From assembly GCA_900317955.1 (NCBI GenBank), contig ONIP01000003.1:62001-126000 (forward strand): DNA of 64,000 bases, read 5' to 3'. This DNA is from an uncultured Bacteroidales bacterium (GTDB taxonomy: Bacteria > Bacteroidota > Bacteroidia > Bacteroidales > P3). Position 1 is the stretch's first letter; each line of letters opens with the position of its first letter. The notes under the pieces are model-generated. The model searched no databases, was not told the origin of the DNA, and worked only from the letters and a program-made list of their open reading frames with translations. Positions 1-9,400 of this stretch are shown piece after piece. The translations under genes and the position numbers were made by a program.

Positions 1-1404
1 GCAAACAAGGATGAATTGCTTCCCGGCAATTTGATTACTTCAGATGCTGGCGCTGGTGTTCAAGGCCTCATCAACCAGTATAACAACCTACTTCTCCAAT
101 ACAAAAAGATTATTAATACAGCAGGTCCCAAAAACCCACAAGTTCGCCAATACCAGCAACAAATGGAATCAAGCCGAAGTGCTATCCTCACTGCTATCGA
201 CAACTTAATCAACTCTATAGACATTCGTCTCCGCAGTGCTAAAGCACAGCAATCCCGTGCCCAAGGACAGATTTCTGCAATGCCTATACAGACCAAGGCT
301 GTTGAAGAGGTTCAACGTCAACAGAAAATCAAAGAGGAACTTTTCCTCTACTTGTTAAGCAAACGTGAAGAAAATGCAATGAACCTTGCTGTTACTGTTG
401 CCAGCGCCAAAGTGGTAGAACCTCCTGTCCGCTCTAATATGGGTCCCCACCTGTCAATGCACGTGCTTGTAGGTCTACTCTGCGGAGTTGCAATACCTGC
501 ACTTATTATGTTCTGCATTAACTTCTTCAACATCAAATTACGTTCCAAATTCGATATTGAAAAAGCACTTACAATTCCTATTTTAGGTGAAATCCCACAG
601 AAACCTGAAGGCAGAGCAAATGACGAAATAATTGTAACTGCCAACGGCACGGATGTTGTCACTGAAGCATTCCGAATATTACACTCGAATATCCCATTCT
701 TCTTAAAAGACAACCAGAAAGTCATACAGACAGTGTCCACTGTTCCGGGTGAGGGTAAATCATTCGTGGCACTTAACTTGGCACTTTCATTAGCCTATCT
801 CGGCAAAAAGACTATACTGGTTGACTGCGACTTACGTAAACGCTCATTGTCCAAGACCATTGACCGCCACAATCGCACTGGTCTTATTCATTATATGTTA
901 GGAAAAGAAGAAGATTTCACCAAGATTATTATGCATAGTGAAACTTCCCCGTATCTCGATTACATTGTATGCGAGAAGACTCCTCCTAATGCAACACAGT
1001 TATTGCTTGACAACAAACTGGATAAACTCGTAGAATATATGCGCGAAAAATATGACTACATCATTCTTGACTCCACTCCTGCGCAGATTGTTGCCGATGC
1101 ATCTATCATTAACCATTGCGCCGATGTTACTACATACATCATGCGTGTAGGCTATTTGAACAAGAGTTCCTTCCCATTCATCCAAGAGCTTAATGACAAG
1201 AAGAAATTTAAAAATATGGCCATTATTATGACTGACGTTCCTGTAATCAAACGTAAATACGGTGGTTACGGATACGGTTACGGTTATGGCTACGGTTATG
1301 GATATGGTTACGGATACGGTTATGGCTATGGCTACGGTTATGGCTACGGCTATGGCTACGGTTATGGTGAAGGTGAAGGCGAAGGAAAGAAGAAGAAAGA
1401 ATAG
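1..1404 (+). CDS. Wzc-like polysaccharide co-polymerase / tyrosine kinase, 3' part
   Basis: The frame is open to the left edge, so the 5' end is missing. The visible part starts in the periplasmic coiled-coil region of a chain-length determinant protein. A membrane segment follows at about visible residues 155-177, then a cytoplasmic BY-kinase domain with Walker A (VPGEGKS, about residue 250), Walker A' (VDCDLR, about 274) and Walker B (LDSTPA, about 357). Such proteins control the length of exported capsule or exopolysaccharide through autophosphorylation of a C-terminal tyrosine cluster. Here that cluster is 17 consecutive Gly-Tyr dipeptides (1264-1368) followed by Gly-Glu repeats and KKKKE. 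The rml genes downstream on the same strand fit a surface-polysaccharide locus. The family call is firm; the polymer it controls cannot be told. Confidence 0.93.
   Translation, partial: ANKDELLPGNLITSDAGAGVQGLINQYNNLLLQYKKIINTAGPKNPQVRQYQQQMESSRSAILTAIDNLINSIDIRLRSAKAQQSRAQGQISAMPIQTKAVEEVQRQQKIKEELFLYLLSKREENAMNLAVTVASAKVVEPPVRSNMGPHLSMHVLVGLLCGVAIPALIMFCINFFNIKLRSKFDIEKALTIPILGEIPQKPEGRANDEIIVTANGTDVVTEAFRILHSNIPFFLKDNQKVIQTVSTVPGEGKSFVALNLALSLAYLGKKTILVDCDLRKRSLSKTIDRHNRTGLIHYMLGKEEDFTKIIMHSETSPYLDYIVCEKTPPNATQLLLDNKLDKLVEYMREKYDYIILDSTPAQIVADASIINHCADVTTYIMRVGYLNKSSFPFIQELNDKKKFKNMAIIMTDVPVIKRKYGGYGYGYGYGYGYGYGYGYGYGYGYGYGYGYGYGYGEGEGEGKKKKE
1264..1389 (+). repeat. hexanucleotide tandem repeat encoding the Gly-Tyr tail
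   Basis: About 17 copies of GGN-TAY run without interruption, then three GGN-GAA units. All units are 6 nt, so slippage would change the number of tyrosines without breaking the frame. Third-position variation (GGT/GGA/GGC, TAC/TAT) shows the tract is not a fresh expansion of one unit. Confidence 0.9.
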
Positions 1405-1444
1405 TGAACTAATCTATAATGTTTCTTACAAATAACACGAATAT

Positions 1445-2320
1445 ATGAAGGGAATAGTTTTAGCAGGCGGGTCTGGGACCCGCCTGTATCCCATTACTAA
1501 AGGAGTGAGCAAACAGCTCCTTCCTATATATGATAAACCAATGGTTTATTACCCCATATCCGCATTGATGCTTGCCGGGATACGTGACATACTCATTATT
1601 TCTACCCCTCACGACCTGCCGGGCTTCAAACGCCTGTTGGGCGATGGCTCCGACTATGGTGTGCACTTCGAGTATGCCGAGCAACCCTCTCCCGATGGCT
1701 TGGCACAAGCCTTTATCATCGGAGAAGAATTCATTGGGAACGACTCAGTCTGCTTGGTTCTTGGTGACAATATCTTCCAAGGCAACGGGTTCGGCAAGCT
1801 ACTTCGTGATGCCGTCGCTGCAGCCGAACAAGACAACAAAGCCACCGTATTCGGATATTGGGTTGCTGACCCAGAAAGATATGGCGTAGCTGAATTCGAC
1901 AGCAAGGGAAACGTCCTTTCCATAGAAGAAAAACCGAAACAGCCCAAATCAAACTACGCTGTGGTAGGACTTTATTTCTACCCAAACAAAGTCGTGTCTG
2001 TTGCAAAGAGTATTAAACCCTCAGCCAGGGGAGAACTTGAGATTACCTCTGTAAATCAACAGTTTCTCGAAGACAGCCAACTAAAAGTCCAATTATTAGG
2101 ACGGGGATTTGCGTGGCTCGACACGGGCACCCACGACTCCCTTGCCGAAGCTTCGACTTTTATCGAAGTCATTGAAAAACGCCAAGGGCTTAAAGTCGCT
2201 TGCCTTGAAAGCATTGCTTACGAAAAAGGTTGGATAACAGCTGACGACCTGCGCCGAATAGCCGAACCCATGGCAAAAAACCAATATGGCCAATACCTAC
2301 TAAACCTGATTAAAAAATAA
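1445..2320 (+). CDS. rfbA: glucose-1-phosphate thymidylyltransferase RmlA
   Basis: Makes dTDP-glucose from dTTP and glucose-1-phosphate, the first step of dTDP-L-rhamnose synthesis in the cytoplasm. The N-terminus carries the nucleotidyltransferase signature [11 protein letters not shown] followed by [18 protein letters not shown] and GTHDSL match the sugar-binding parts of the family. At 291 residues it is full length. It lies 40 nt after the tyrosine kinase and 9 nt before rmlC, so one transcript is likely. The gene for the 4,6-dehydratase (rmlB) is not between its partners and must lie elsewhere. Confidence 0.96.
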   Translation: MKGIVLAGGSGTRLYPITKGVSKQLLPIYDKPMVYYPISALMLAGIRDILIISTPHDLPGFKRLLGDGSDYGVHFEYAEQPSPDGLAQAFIIGEEFIGNDSVCLVLGDNIFQGNGFGKLLRDAVAAAEQDNKATVFGYWVADPERYGVAEFDSKGNVLSIEEKPKQPKSNYAVVGLYFYPNKVVSVAKSIKPSARGELEITSVNQQFLEDSQLKVQLLGRGFAWLDTGTHDSLAEASTFIEVIEKRQGLKVACLESIAYEKGWITADDLRRIAEPMAKNQYGQYLLNLIKK

Positions 2321-2329
2321 CTTGCCCAC

Positions 2330-2884
2330 ATGGAAGTAATCAAAACCAAAATAGACGGTGTACTTATTATTGAACCCCGCATTTTTGGCGATATACGAGG
2401 CTATTTCTTCGAGAGTTTCAACGCTCGCGAATTTGTTGAAAAGACTGGATTATCTGTAAACTTTGTACAAGACAACGAATCCATGTCGCACTACGGCGTA
2501 CTCCGTGGACTTCACTTCCAAACACCGCCATACGCCCAAAGCAAGCTGGTTCGGGTTGTAAAAGGAAGAGTACTCGATGTAGCTGTTGACATCCGTAAAA
2601 ATTCTCCCACCTACGGACAATATGTCTCCATCGAACTTTCCGAAGACAATCACCGCCAATTCTTCATGAGCAAAGGCTTTGCCCACGGTTTCTCTGTACT
2701 GAGCGACACTGCCATCTTCCAATACAAATGCGACGAATTCTACATGCCTCAGAGCGAAGGTGCCATCGCATGGGATGACCCTGACCTCGCTATCGACTGG
2801 AACTTACCCCTCGACAAAATCATCCTTTCCGAAAAAGACAAGAAACACCCATTACTGAAAGAGTTCAATACCCCATTTTTATAA
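2330..2884 (+). CDS. rfbC: dTDP-4-dehydrorhamnose 3,5-epimerase RmlC
   Basis: Epimerises dTDP-4-keto-6-deoxyglucose at C3 and C5. The 184-residue cupin contains LRGLHFQ, with the catalytic-base histidine region, the KLVRVVKGRVLDVAVD strand and the GFAHGF motif typical of RmlC. It sits between rmlA and rmlD with gaps of 9 and 7 nt, so the three are almost certainly cotranscribed. Confidence 0.95.
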   Translation: MEVIKTKIDGVLIIEPRIFGDIRGYFFESFNAREFVEKTGLSVNFVQDNESMSHYGVLRGLHFQTPPYAQSKLVRVVKGRVLDVAVDIRKNSPTYGQYVSIELSEDNHRQFFMSKGFAHGFSVLSDTAIFQYKCDEFYMPQSEGAIAWDDPDLAIDWNLPLDKIILSEKDKKHPLLKEFNTPFL

Positions 2885-2891
2885 AATCCAA

Positions 2892-3755
2892 ATGAATATC
2901 CTTGTAACTGGCTCAAACGGCCAACTTGGCAAACATATACAGTTGTGTAGCGCAAAATCGCGTCACACATACTTCTACACGGATATTGACCAACTCGACA
3001 TCACCAATCTCTCCGCTGTTCAACTATTCATTCGTAACCATAACATTGATACTGTCGTCAATTGTGCTGCCTACACAAACGTCGACAAAGCAGAAAGCGA
3101 AGAACCTGCTGCCGACCTCTTGAACCATATCGCCGTACGCTACCTCTCCGAAGCCATGGCAGCAGTCAATGGTCTGCTTATTCATTTCTCAACTGACTAC
3201 GTTTTTGGCGGAAACAAAAACAATACCCCTTGCACCGAGAACGAACCCGCAAATCCAACTGGTGCCTACGGTCGCACAAAACTGGCTGGCGAGCAAGCCA
3301 TCATTAAATCTAAATGCCGACACCTAATCATACGTACCTCGTGGCTCTACAGCGAATTCGGAAAAAACTTCTGCAAGACAATGTTGACCCTACTCAACTC
3401 CAAGCCAACCATCAACGTGGTTTTCGACCAAGTGGGTACACCCACCTACGCCGGCGACCTGGCAGCAGCCGTTTATACTCTCCTCGAACAAGATCTCATA
3501 CCAGGCAAAGAAGGTCTCTACCACTATAGCAACGAAGGCGTATGCAGCTGGTTCGATTTCTCCAAAGAAATTGCTCGTCAGTCTGGAATCAACTCCTGCG
3601 ACATAAAACCATGCCACAGCGTTGAATTTCCCAGCCCAGTCTCCCGCCCCAACTACTCAGTTCTCGACAAAACAAAATTCAAGAACATTTTCGGCATCAA
3701 CATTCCCTATTGGACTGACAGCCTTGCCGTGTGCCTCTCAAATCTGAACTATTAA
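2892..3755 (+). CDS. rfbD: dTDP-4-dehydrorhamnose reductase RmlD
   Basis: The final, NAD(P)H-dependent step to dTDP-L-rhamnose. The Rossmann motif is GSNGQLG at residues 7-13. The short-chain dehydrogenase catalytic YGRTK (Tyr-x3-Lys) and the STDYVFGG segment are present. At 287 residues it is full length. The gene follows rmlC by 7 nt and precedes the hexapeptide acetyltransferase by 19 nt. Confidence 0.94.
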   Translation: MNILVTGSNGQLGKHIQLCSAKSRHTYFYTDIDQLDITNLSAVQLFIRNHNIDTVVNCAAYTNVDKAESEEPAADLLNHIAVRYLSEAMAAVNGLLIHFSTDYVFGGNKNNTPCTENEPANPTGAYGRTKLAGEQAIIKSKCRHLIIRTSWLYSEFGKNFCKTMLTLLNSKPTINVVFDQVGTPTYAGDLAAAVYTLLEQDLIPGKEGLYHYSNEGVCSWFDFSKEIARQSGINSCDIKPCHSVEFPSPVSRPNYSVLDKTKFKNIFGINIPYWTDSLAVCLSNLNY

Positions 3756-3774
3756 CAATCCAAAAATAAAATCA

Positions 3775-4335
3775 ATGAGCAAAGCATTCATTCACGAAAG
3801 CAGCTATGTCGACGATGACGTAACCATCGGTGACGACACCAAAGTATGGCATTTCTGCCACATCCAACGCGGTGCCCGTATTGGGAGCCACTGCTCATTC
3901 GGCCAGAATGTAAACATTGGAAACAATGTCCACATTGGCAACGGTGTACGCATCCAAAACAACGTCTCAGTCTACGAAGGAGTCGAAATAGAAGATAACG
4001 TCTTCTGCGGACCAAGTTGCGTCTTCACGAACGTAACCACCCCGAGAGCACACTTCCCCGTCCACGGTGTATATGCCAAAACCGTCGTAAAAGAAGGAGC
4101 TTCCCTCGGAGCAAACTGCACCATAGTCTGTGGCCACAACGTAGGACGCAGCGCACTAATCGCAGCAGGCGCTGTTGTTACTCACAACGTCCCCGACTAT
4201 GCCCTTATGGCTGGTGTTCCCGCCCGACAAATAGGATGGGTATGCGAATGTGGCCAACGCCTTGACAATAGCCTCGAGTGCTCCTGCGGCCGCAAATACC
4301 AGCTCACACCCGAGAACACACTGGTTAAAAAATAA
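3775..4335 (+). CDS. hexapeptide-repeat sugar N-acetyltransferase (WbpD/WlbB-like)
   Basis: This 186-residue protein is built of left-handed beta-helix hexapeptide repeats ([20 protein letters not shown] and following), the fold of acyl-CoA-dependent acetyltransferases acting on UDP-amino sugars. The C-terminal tail has four cysteines in CECGQ and CSCGR, a small zinc-ribbon-like extension also seen in WbpD-type enzymes. From its place after rmlD it probably adds an acetyl group to an amino sugar of the surface polysaccharide. The actual substrate is not readable from sequence; a serine or other O-acetyltransferase is less likely. Confidence 0.82.
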   Translation: MSKAFIHESSYVDDDVTIGDDTKVWHFCHIQRGARIGSHCSFGQNVNIGNNVHIGNGVRIQNNVSVYEGVEIEDNVFCGPSCVFTNVTTPRAHFPVHGVYAKTVVKEGASLGANCTIVCGHNVGRSALIAAGAVVTHNVPDYALMAGVPARQIGWVCECGQRLDNSLECSCGRKYQLTPENTLVKK

Positions 4336-4362
4336 ACACATCTAAATCACACCCCCAATAAA

Positions 4363-5181
4363 GTGAAAATCAAATATCACATACTATTTCTCATTCTTTT
4401 GGCCTCAATCTTTCACTGCGAAGCCAAAAGAGAACCGGCATGGATGAAAGAACTCCCTAAACCAAGCAACGAAACATACATCTATGTAAGAGAATCCGGT
4501 GAAGGCAAAACTGTCGATGAGGCAATGGCACAAGCCATGGTACGTGTATTCCAAAACACAGCCAACAGGCTCGGTCAACCATTCGATGCACAAAAGGTAA
4601 CTGCCGCTCTCCTATCTGGAACCGACTATAAAACCATCTCAGCCCAGTACAATGTTCCCGTAAACCGTGTCGGCATCTACAACACTCGTCTTGACAACGG
4701 CAACTACTGGGTCTACGTTCTCTGTCAGGTCGCAGCTATGGGCAACGTCGAACCCCAATGGGATCGTGTGGGGCTTACATCCAGTGCAACCAACTGGATC
4801 TCGTTTGCCAAATCAGCCATCATTCCCGGCCTTGGCCAAATAGGCAAAGACCACGTTGCCGAAGGCATACTCACTTTCGTAGGCGAAGCAGCTCTCATCG
4901 GCAGTGGCTACCTCTGCTACTCCACTGCCCAAAAACAACTAAACATCATGCGTACTGATGGCATATCCATCAGCGAATTCACCAATGCCAGCCAAAAATA
5001 CAACTCCATGCAACTAACCTCCTACATTGCCTGGGGTGCAGCAGGTGCCCTTTACATTGTCAACCTCATTCGTTCCATCACTGCTCAGCCACACACACCA
5101 TACGACCTTACATTCTCCCCATCCGTCATCAGTTCACCCTTTCAAACAATGCCGACTGTAGGTTTAACCTTAAGATTCTAA
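4363..5181 (+). CDS. secreted or envelope protein, LPP20-like N-terminus and C-terminal membrane segments
   Basis: The start is GTG at 4363; no ATG lies near a plausible position. An N-terminal signal segment (ILFLILLASIFHCEA) is followed by a domain of about 110 residues with the YIYVRESGEGKTVDEAMAQA pattern. That pattern resembles LPP20/FlgT-type folds found in envelope proteins; this is an impression, not a match. After about residue 145 come hydrophobic stretches (IIPGLGQIGKDH with glycine-rich helices, and SYIAWGAAGALYIVNLI), suggesting two or three membrane passes. It is followed after 4 nt by the next lipoprotein gene. Function unknown. Confidence 0.75.
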   Translation: MKIKYHILFLILLASIFHCEAKREPAWMKELPKPSNETYIYVRESGEGKTVDEAMAQAMVRVFQNTANRLGQPFDAQKVTAALLSGTDYKTISAQYNVPVNRVGIYNTRLDNGNYWVYVLCQVAAMGNVEPQWDRVGLTSSATNWISFAKSAIIPGLGQIGKDHVAEGILTFVGEAALIGSGYLCYSTAQKQLNIMRTDGISISEFTNASQKYNSMQLTSYIAWGAAGALYIVNLIRSITAQPHTPYDLTFSPSVISSPFQTMPTVGLTLRF

Positions 5182-5185
5182 AACA

Positions 5186-6439
5186 ATGCGCCGCAACAAA
5201 CCTTTCATTATATTATTTTTAGCCATCACTGCCCTGTGCCTATCTTCATGTATCAAAAACCTCGAAGACGAAGGCATCTACGTCACAACAAACTGCCATG
5301 GCATTCTACTTGACCAACGCTCACAACAACCTCTCCAGAATATTACAATAGTCACCACAAACGGAGATATCATTCTCAGGACTGTCTACTCCGACTCCAC
5401 CGGCTCATTCACTATCCCCATCAGCGCATCCCAGATAAACTCCGGATACTACATTTCAATACAACCGGACTCTCTCTACAACACACTTGATATCCTTCTC
5501 GACAACATGAAACCCGGCCAGCAAAACTATGAACTTGGCTCCATTTTCATACAAGGCCCCGCCATCCCCACTATCACCACCGACACTGTCACCGATATCA
5601 CACCCTTCACCGCAATATGCGTTGGAACAATCGTCGACAACGGCAACTCCTCCATCACCGAATACGGATTCGTCTACGACACCCTCCCCTATCCCAACGT
5701 CAATAACTATAAAGTTTACGCCAACGGTGACACCTCAACCTTCAGCAGCACTATCGAACTACAACCTGGCACAACATATTATATTCGCGCCTATGCCCGA
5801 AATGGAATCGGCGTAGGCTACGGCCAACAACTTTCATTCACCACCCTATCCGCTCTCCCCACTATTACCGCCCCCACCATCGCCACGTTATCCTCAACCT
5901 CAGCCACATGCACCGCTACAATCCAAAACGAGGGCTCAGCCATAGTGACTCAACATGGCGTCTGCTGGAGTACTCAACCCAACCCAACCACTAATAATAG
6001 CCACACTGAACAAGGTTACGGCAGCGGCACCTTCACCTCCACGCTCAACAACCTGCAACCCTCCACCACCTACTACCTGCGAGCCTATGCTCAAAACAGC
6101 TATGGCACTGCCTACAGCACCCAACGAACCTTAACAACCACAAGTGCAATGCCAACCGTTAGCACATTCCCAGCCACCAGCATCACCTCTTCTTCCGCCA
6201 TCTCTGGTGGCAACATCCTCCGTGACGGTGGCCTACCCATCCTGCGTCGGGGAGTCTGCTTCAGCACATCCCCCGTTCCTACCATTGAAGGGAATCATAC
6301 CACCGACGGCTCCGGCAATGGACAATTCGTCAGCAACCTCACCGGCCTGCTCCCCGCCACCACATACTACATCCGTGCATACGCCACCAACGCAGCTGGC
6401 ACCGCCTACGGAGAGCAATACATCTTTGTCACCCAATAA
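5186..6439 (+). CDS. surface lipoprotein with three fibronectin-III-like repeats
   Basis: A lipoprotein signal ends in the lipobox LSSC at about residue 22. Residues 35-125 look like a carboxypeptidase-regulatory-like beta-sandwich (ILLDQRSQQPLQNITI). Then three repeats of about 95 residues each carry the motif TTYYIRAYARN / TTYYLRAYAQN / TTYYIRAYATN and a preceding GVCWSTQPNPT-type turn, typical of Bacteroidetes fibronectin-III-like modules. It probably sits on the cell surface as an adhesion or scaffold protein. It is separated by 55 nt from the large LRR protein. Three repeats of this similarity imply internal duplication. Confidence 0.82.
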   Translation: MRRNKPFIILFLAITALCLSSCIKNLEDEGIYVTTNCHGILLDQRSQQPLQNITIVTTNGDIILRTVYSDSTGSFTIPISASQINSGYYISIQPDSLYNTLDILLDNMKPGQQNYELGSIFIQGPAIPTITTDTVTDITPFTAICVGTIVDNGNSSITEYGFVYDTLPYPNVNNYKVYANGDTSTFSSTIELQPGTTYYIRAYARNGIGVGYGQQLSFTTLSALPTITAPTIATLSSTSATCTATIQNEGSAIVTQHGVCWSTQPNPTTNNSHTEQGYGSGTFTSTLNNLQPSTTYYLRAYAQNSYGTAYSTQRTLTTTSAMPTVSTFPATSITSSSAISGGNILRDGGLPILRRGVCFSTSPVPTIEGNHTTDGSGNGQFVSNLTGLLPATTYYIRAYATNAAGTAYGEQYIFVTQ

Positions 6440-6494
6440 CAAACTTCTCCTACCTTAACTAAGTAAATCATAAACCAACAAGGAGATTTGCCTC

Positions 6495-9400
6495 ATGAAA
6501 AAACACAATACCACAATAAAAGCCCTCATACTGCTGCTGCTCACAGCATTCAGTTTCACTGCCAGTGCCTATGATTTCTACACCACCGCAAGCTCTGGCC
6601 AACGCATCTACTTTAACATTCTGTCCGACTCCACTGTATCGGTAACCTACCCTCGCTTCTACAACAACTCCTATTATTACGGCTTTACCAAACCTACAGG
6701 CAATCTCATCATACCTTCAACTGTTACCCAAAACTCTCAACTATACCACGTGGTTTCCATTGGTGCCAACGCCTTCTACTCCTGCACCGGTCTTACCGCA
6801 GTTTCCATCCCTTCCTCCGTCACCATCATCAACGACGGAGCCTTCAACCACTGTAGCGGCCTCTCATCCCTTACCATCCCCAACTCCGTCATTACAATCG
6901 GAGTCGGAGCATTCCAAAGCTGTAGCAACATACAATCAGTCTCGCTTGGCAGCTCCCTCACCATTATCGGCAATGTGGCCTTCGAAAGCTGCACATCTCT
7001 TCACTCCCTTACCCTGCCCAACTCACTCACCATGATAGGCAACTGGGCCTTCAGCAACTGTTCCAGCCTTGACTCCGTATCCATCGGAACCTCCCTATCC
7101 CAAATCCAATACAACATCTTCGCTGGTTGCAACAACATCCAGTTCATCCACTACAATGCACGCAATGCAACCTGCAGCTACATCTCCAGCGACGGCTACC
7201 ACTCTTCGCTACCGCTCTCCTCTCTCCAGAAACTAATCGTGGGCGACAGTGTACAAACTATCCACTCTTACACTTTCGCCGACGCAACCAGCCTCGACAC
7301 CCTTTCCCTCGGCACACATATCAACACTATCGAGCAATACGCATTCCAAAACTGCTACAATGTTCGGTACCTGTACTACAATATTCAAAACTGCTCCGAC
7401 AGTTCTTTTATCTCAAATTCCACCTCCGATACCACGACTGGCTTCCAACCCTTCCACCGTCTCTCCACTCTTATTCTTGGCGACAGCGTTCTGAGCATCC
7501 CCTCCTATGCTTTCCAGTCCATGACCCAACTCACGAATCTCAATCTTCCACAGAACCTCCTATCCATTGGCAACCATAGTTTTGCAAACTGCCCCAATCT
7601 CTCATGCCAACTCACCCTTCCACAATCTCTTCAATCCATCGGCGAATACGCATTCCAAAACTGCACTCATATCGGCACAACCCTCCAACTACCAGACAAC
7701 CTCGTCAACATCGGCCGCAACGCATTCCAAAACTGCGACAGCCTCTTTTACCTCTACACCAACAACTCTTCTGCTCCATTGACTGCCAACGTATTCAGCG
7801 AATGCAACCGCCTCTATCAAGTCTCTATAGGAAACAACACACACTCTATTGGTGACTCCGCCTTCCTTAACTGTCCACGCCTCACAAACATCACCTTTGG
7901 AACAAATATTTCAACCATAGGGAATTCCGCTTTCCGCAACTGCATCCGTCTCATTACTCCTGTCTTCCCCTCAGGTCTCACCTCTATCAGTCATAGCGCC
8001 TTCAAAGGCTGTACTGCCCTCGGCGATGAAATTACCTTTCCAGCATCTATTTCCAACATTGGCGACAGTGCATTCTCCAACACCCATTCCATCGCAACCA
8101 TCACCATGAAAGGAAGCACACCCCCCACCATCTACGCCCACACCTTTTCCTCTTCCACCGCTTCCACACAAGTACTCGTCCCCTGCGGTTCACTTCTTGC
8201 TTACTTCATGAGCAACTACTGGGAAAACTTCTCCAACCTCCACGAATCCGCTCCCTACACCATCACCATCAGCACCAACAACCCCACCATGGGCTCTGCC
8301 TCCGTAACACTCCAACCAACTTGCAGCAGCCCCATTGCACGTATTCAAGCTACCGCCAACACCAACTACCACTTCATCCAATGGAACGATGGTAACACCG
8401 CAAACCCACGCATCCTTAACCTATCCTCCGACACATCCTTTACAGCTATTTTCGCTTCCGACTACTCCTACATCAACGTCATTTGCAACGACTCCACACG
8501 CGGAATAGTCTCTGGCTCCGGCCTCTACTCCTACATGACCCCCGTAACCATCTCTGCCACTGCATTCCCCGACTACCACTTCCAACGCTGGAACGACGGC
8601 AATACTCAAAACCCACGAACCGTCTATGCCACCCAAGACTCCACCTTTTCCGCACTCTTCCTCCCTAACCTCTCCACCATCACTGTCAACAACAATAACC
8701 CCTTAATGGGCACAGTTTCCGGCAGTGGCACCTACTACTACCAAAACCAAATAGTCATCTCTGCTACTCCCTTCACCGGTCACCATTTCACTTTCTGGAA
8801 CGACGGCATCACAACCAACCCCAGAACCATTTCAGTCTCTCAAGACTCCACCTTCACCGCCAACTTCGCTCCCAACATTTACACCCTCACCGCATTCAGT
8901 AACAACAACTCAATGGGAACCGTTACGGGTGCTGGCAGCTATAACTACCTTTCACAAGTAGAACTTACTGCCACCCCTAACTTCGGCCACCATTTCAACC
9001 AGTGGTCCGATGGCTCCACCACAAACCCTCGTACCATCATCATTACCTCCGACACCATCTTCTCAGCCCTTTTCGCCCCAAATACATACACCGTCGACAT
9101 TACTTCTAACGACACTACCACTGGCACTGCCTACGGCAGCGGCATCTACAACTTTGGCACAACTGCCAACATATCCGCCTCCCCCGCTTATGGATACCAC
9201 TTTGTCCAATGGTCCGACGGAAACCAAGACAACCCTCGCTCACTCACCGTAACTGGTAACACATCCCTCGTAGCTTTCTTCGCTATCAACACATACACAG
9301 TCTCACTCAACACCAACAATAGCACCATGGGCTCAGTTAACGGATCCGGTATCTACAACCACAACACACCAGTCCAAATCAGTGCCATCCCCTACCAAGG

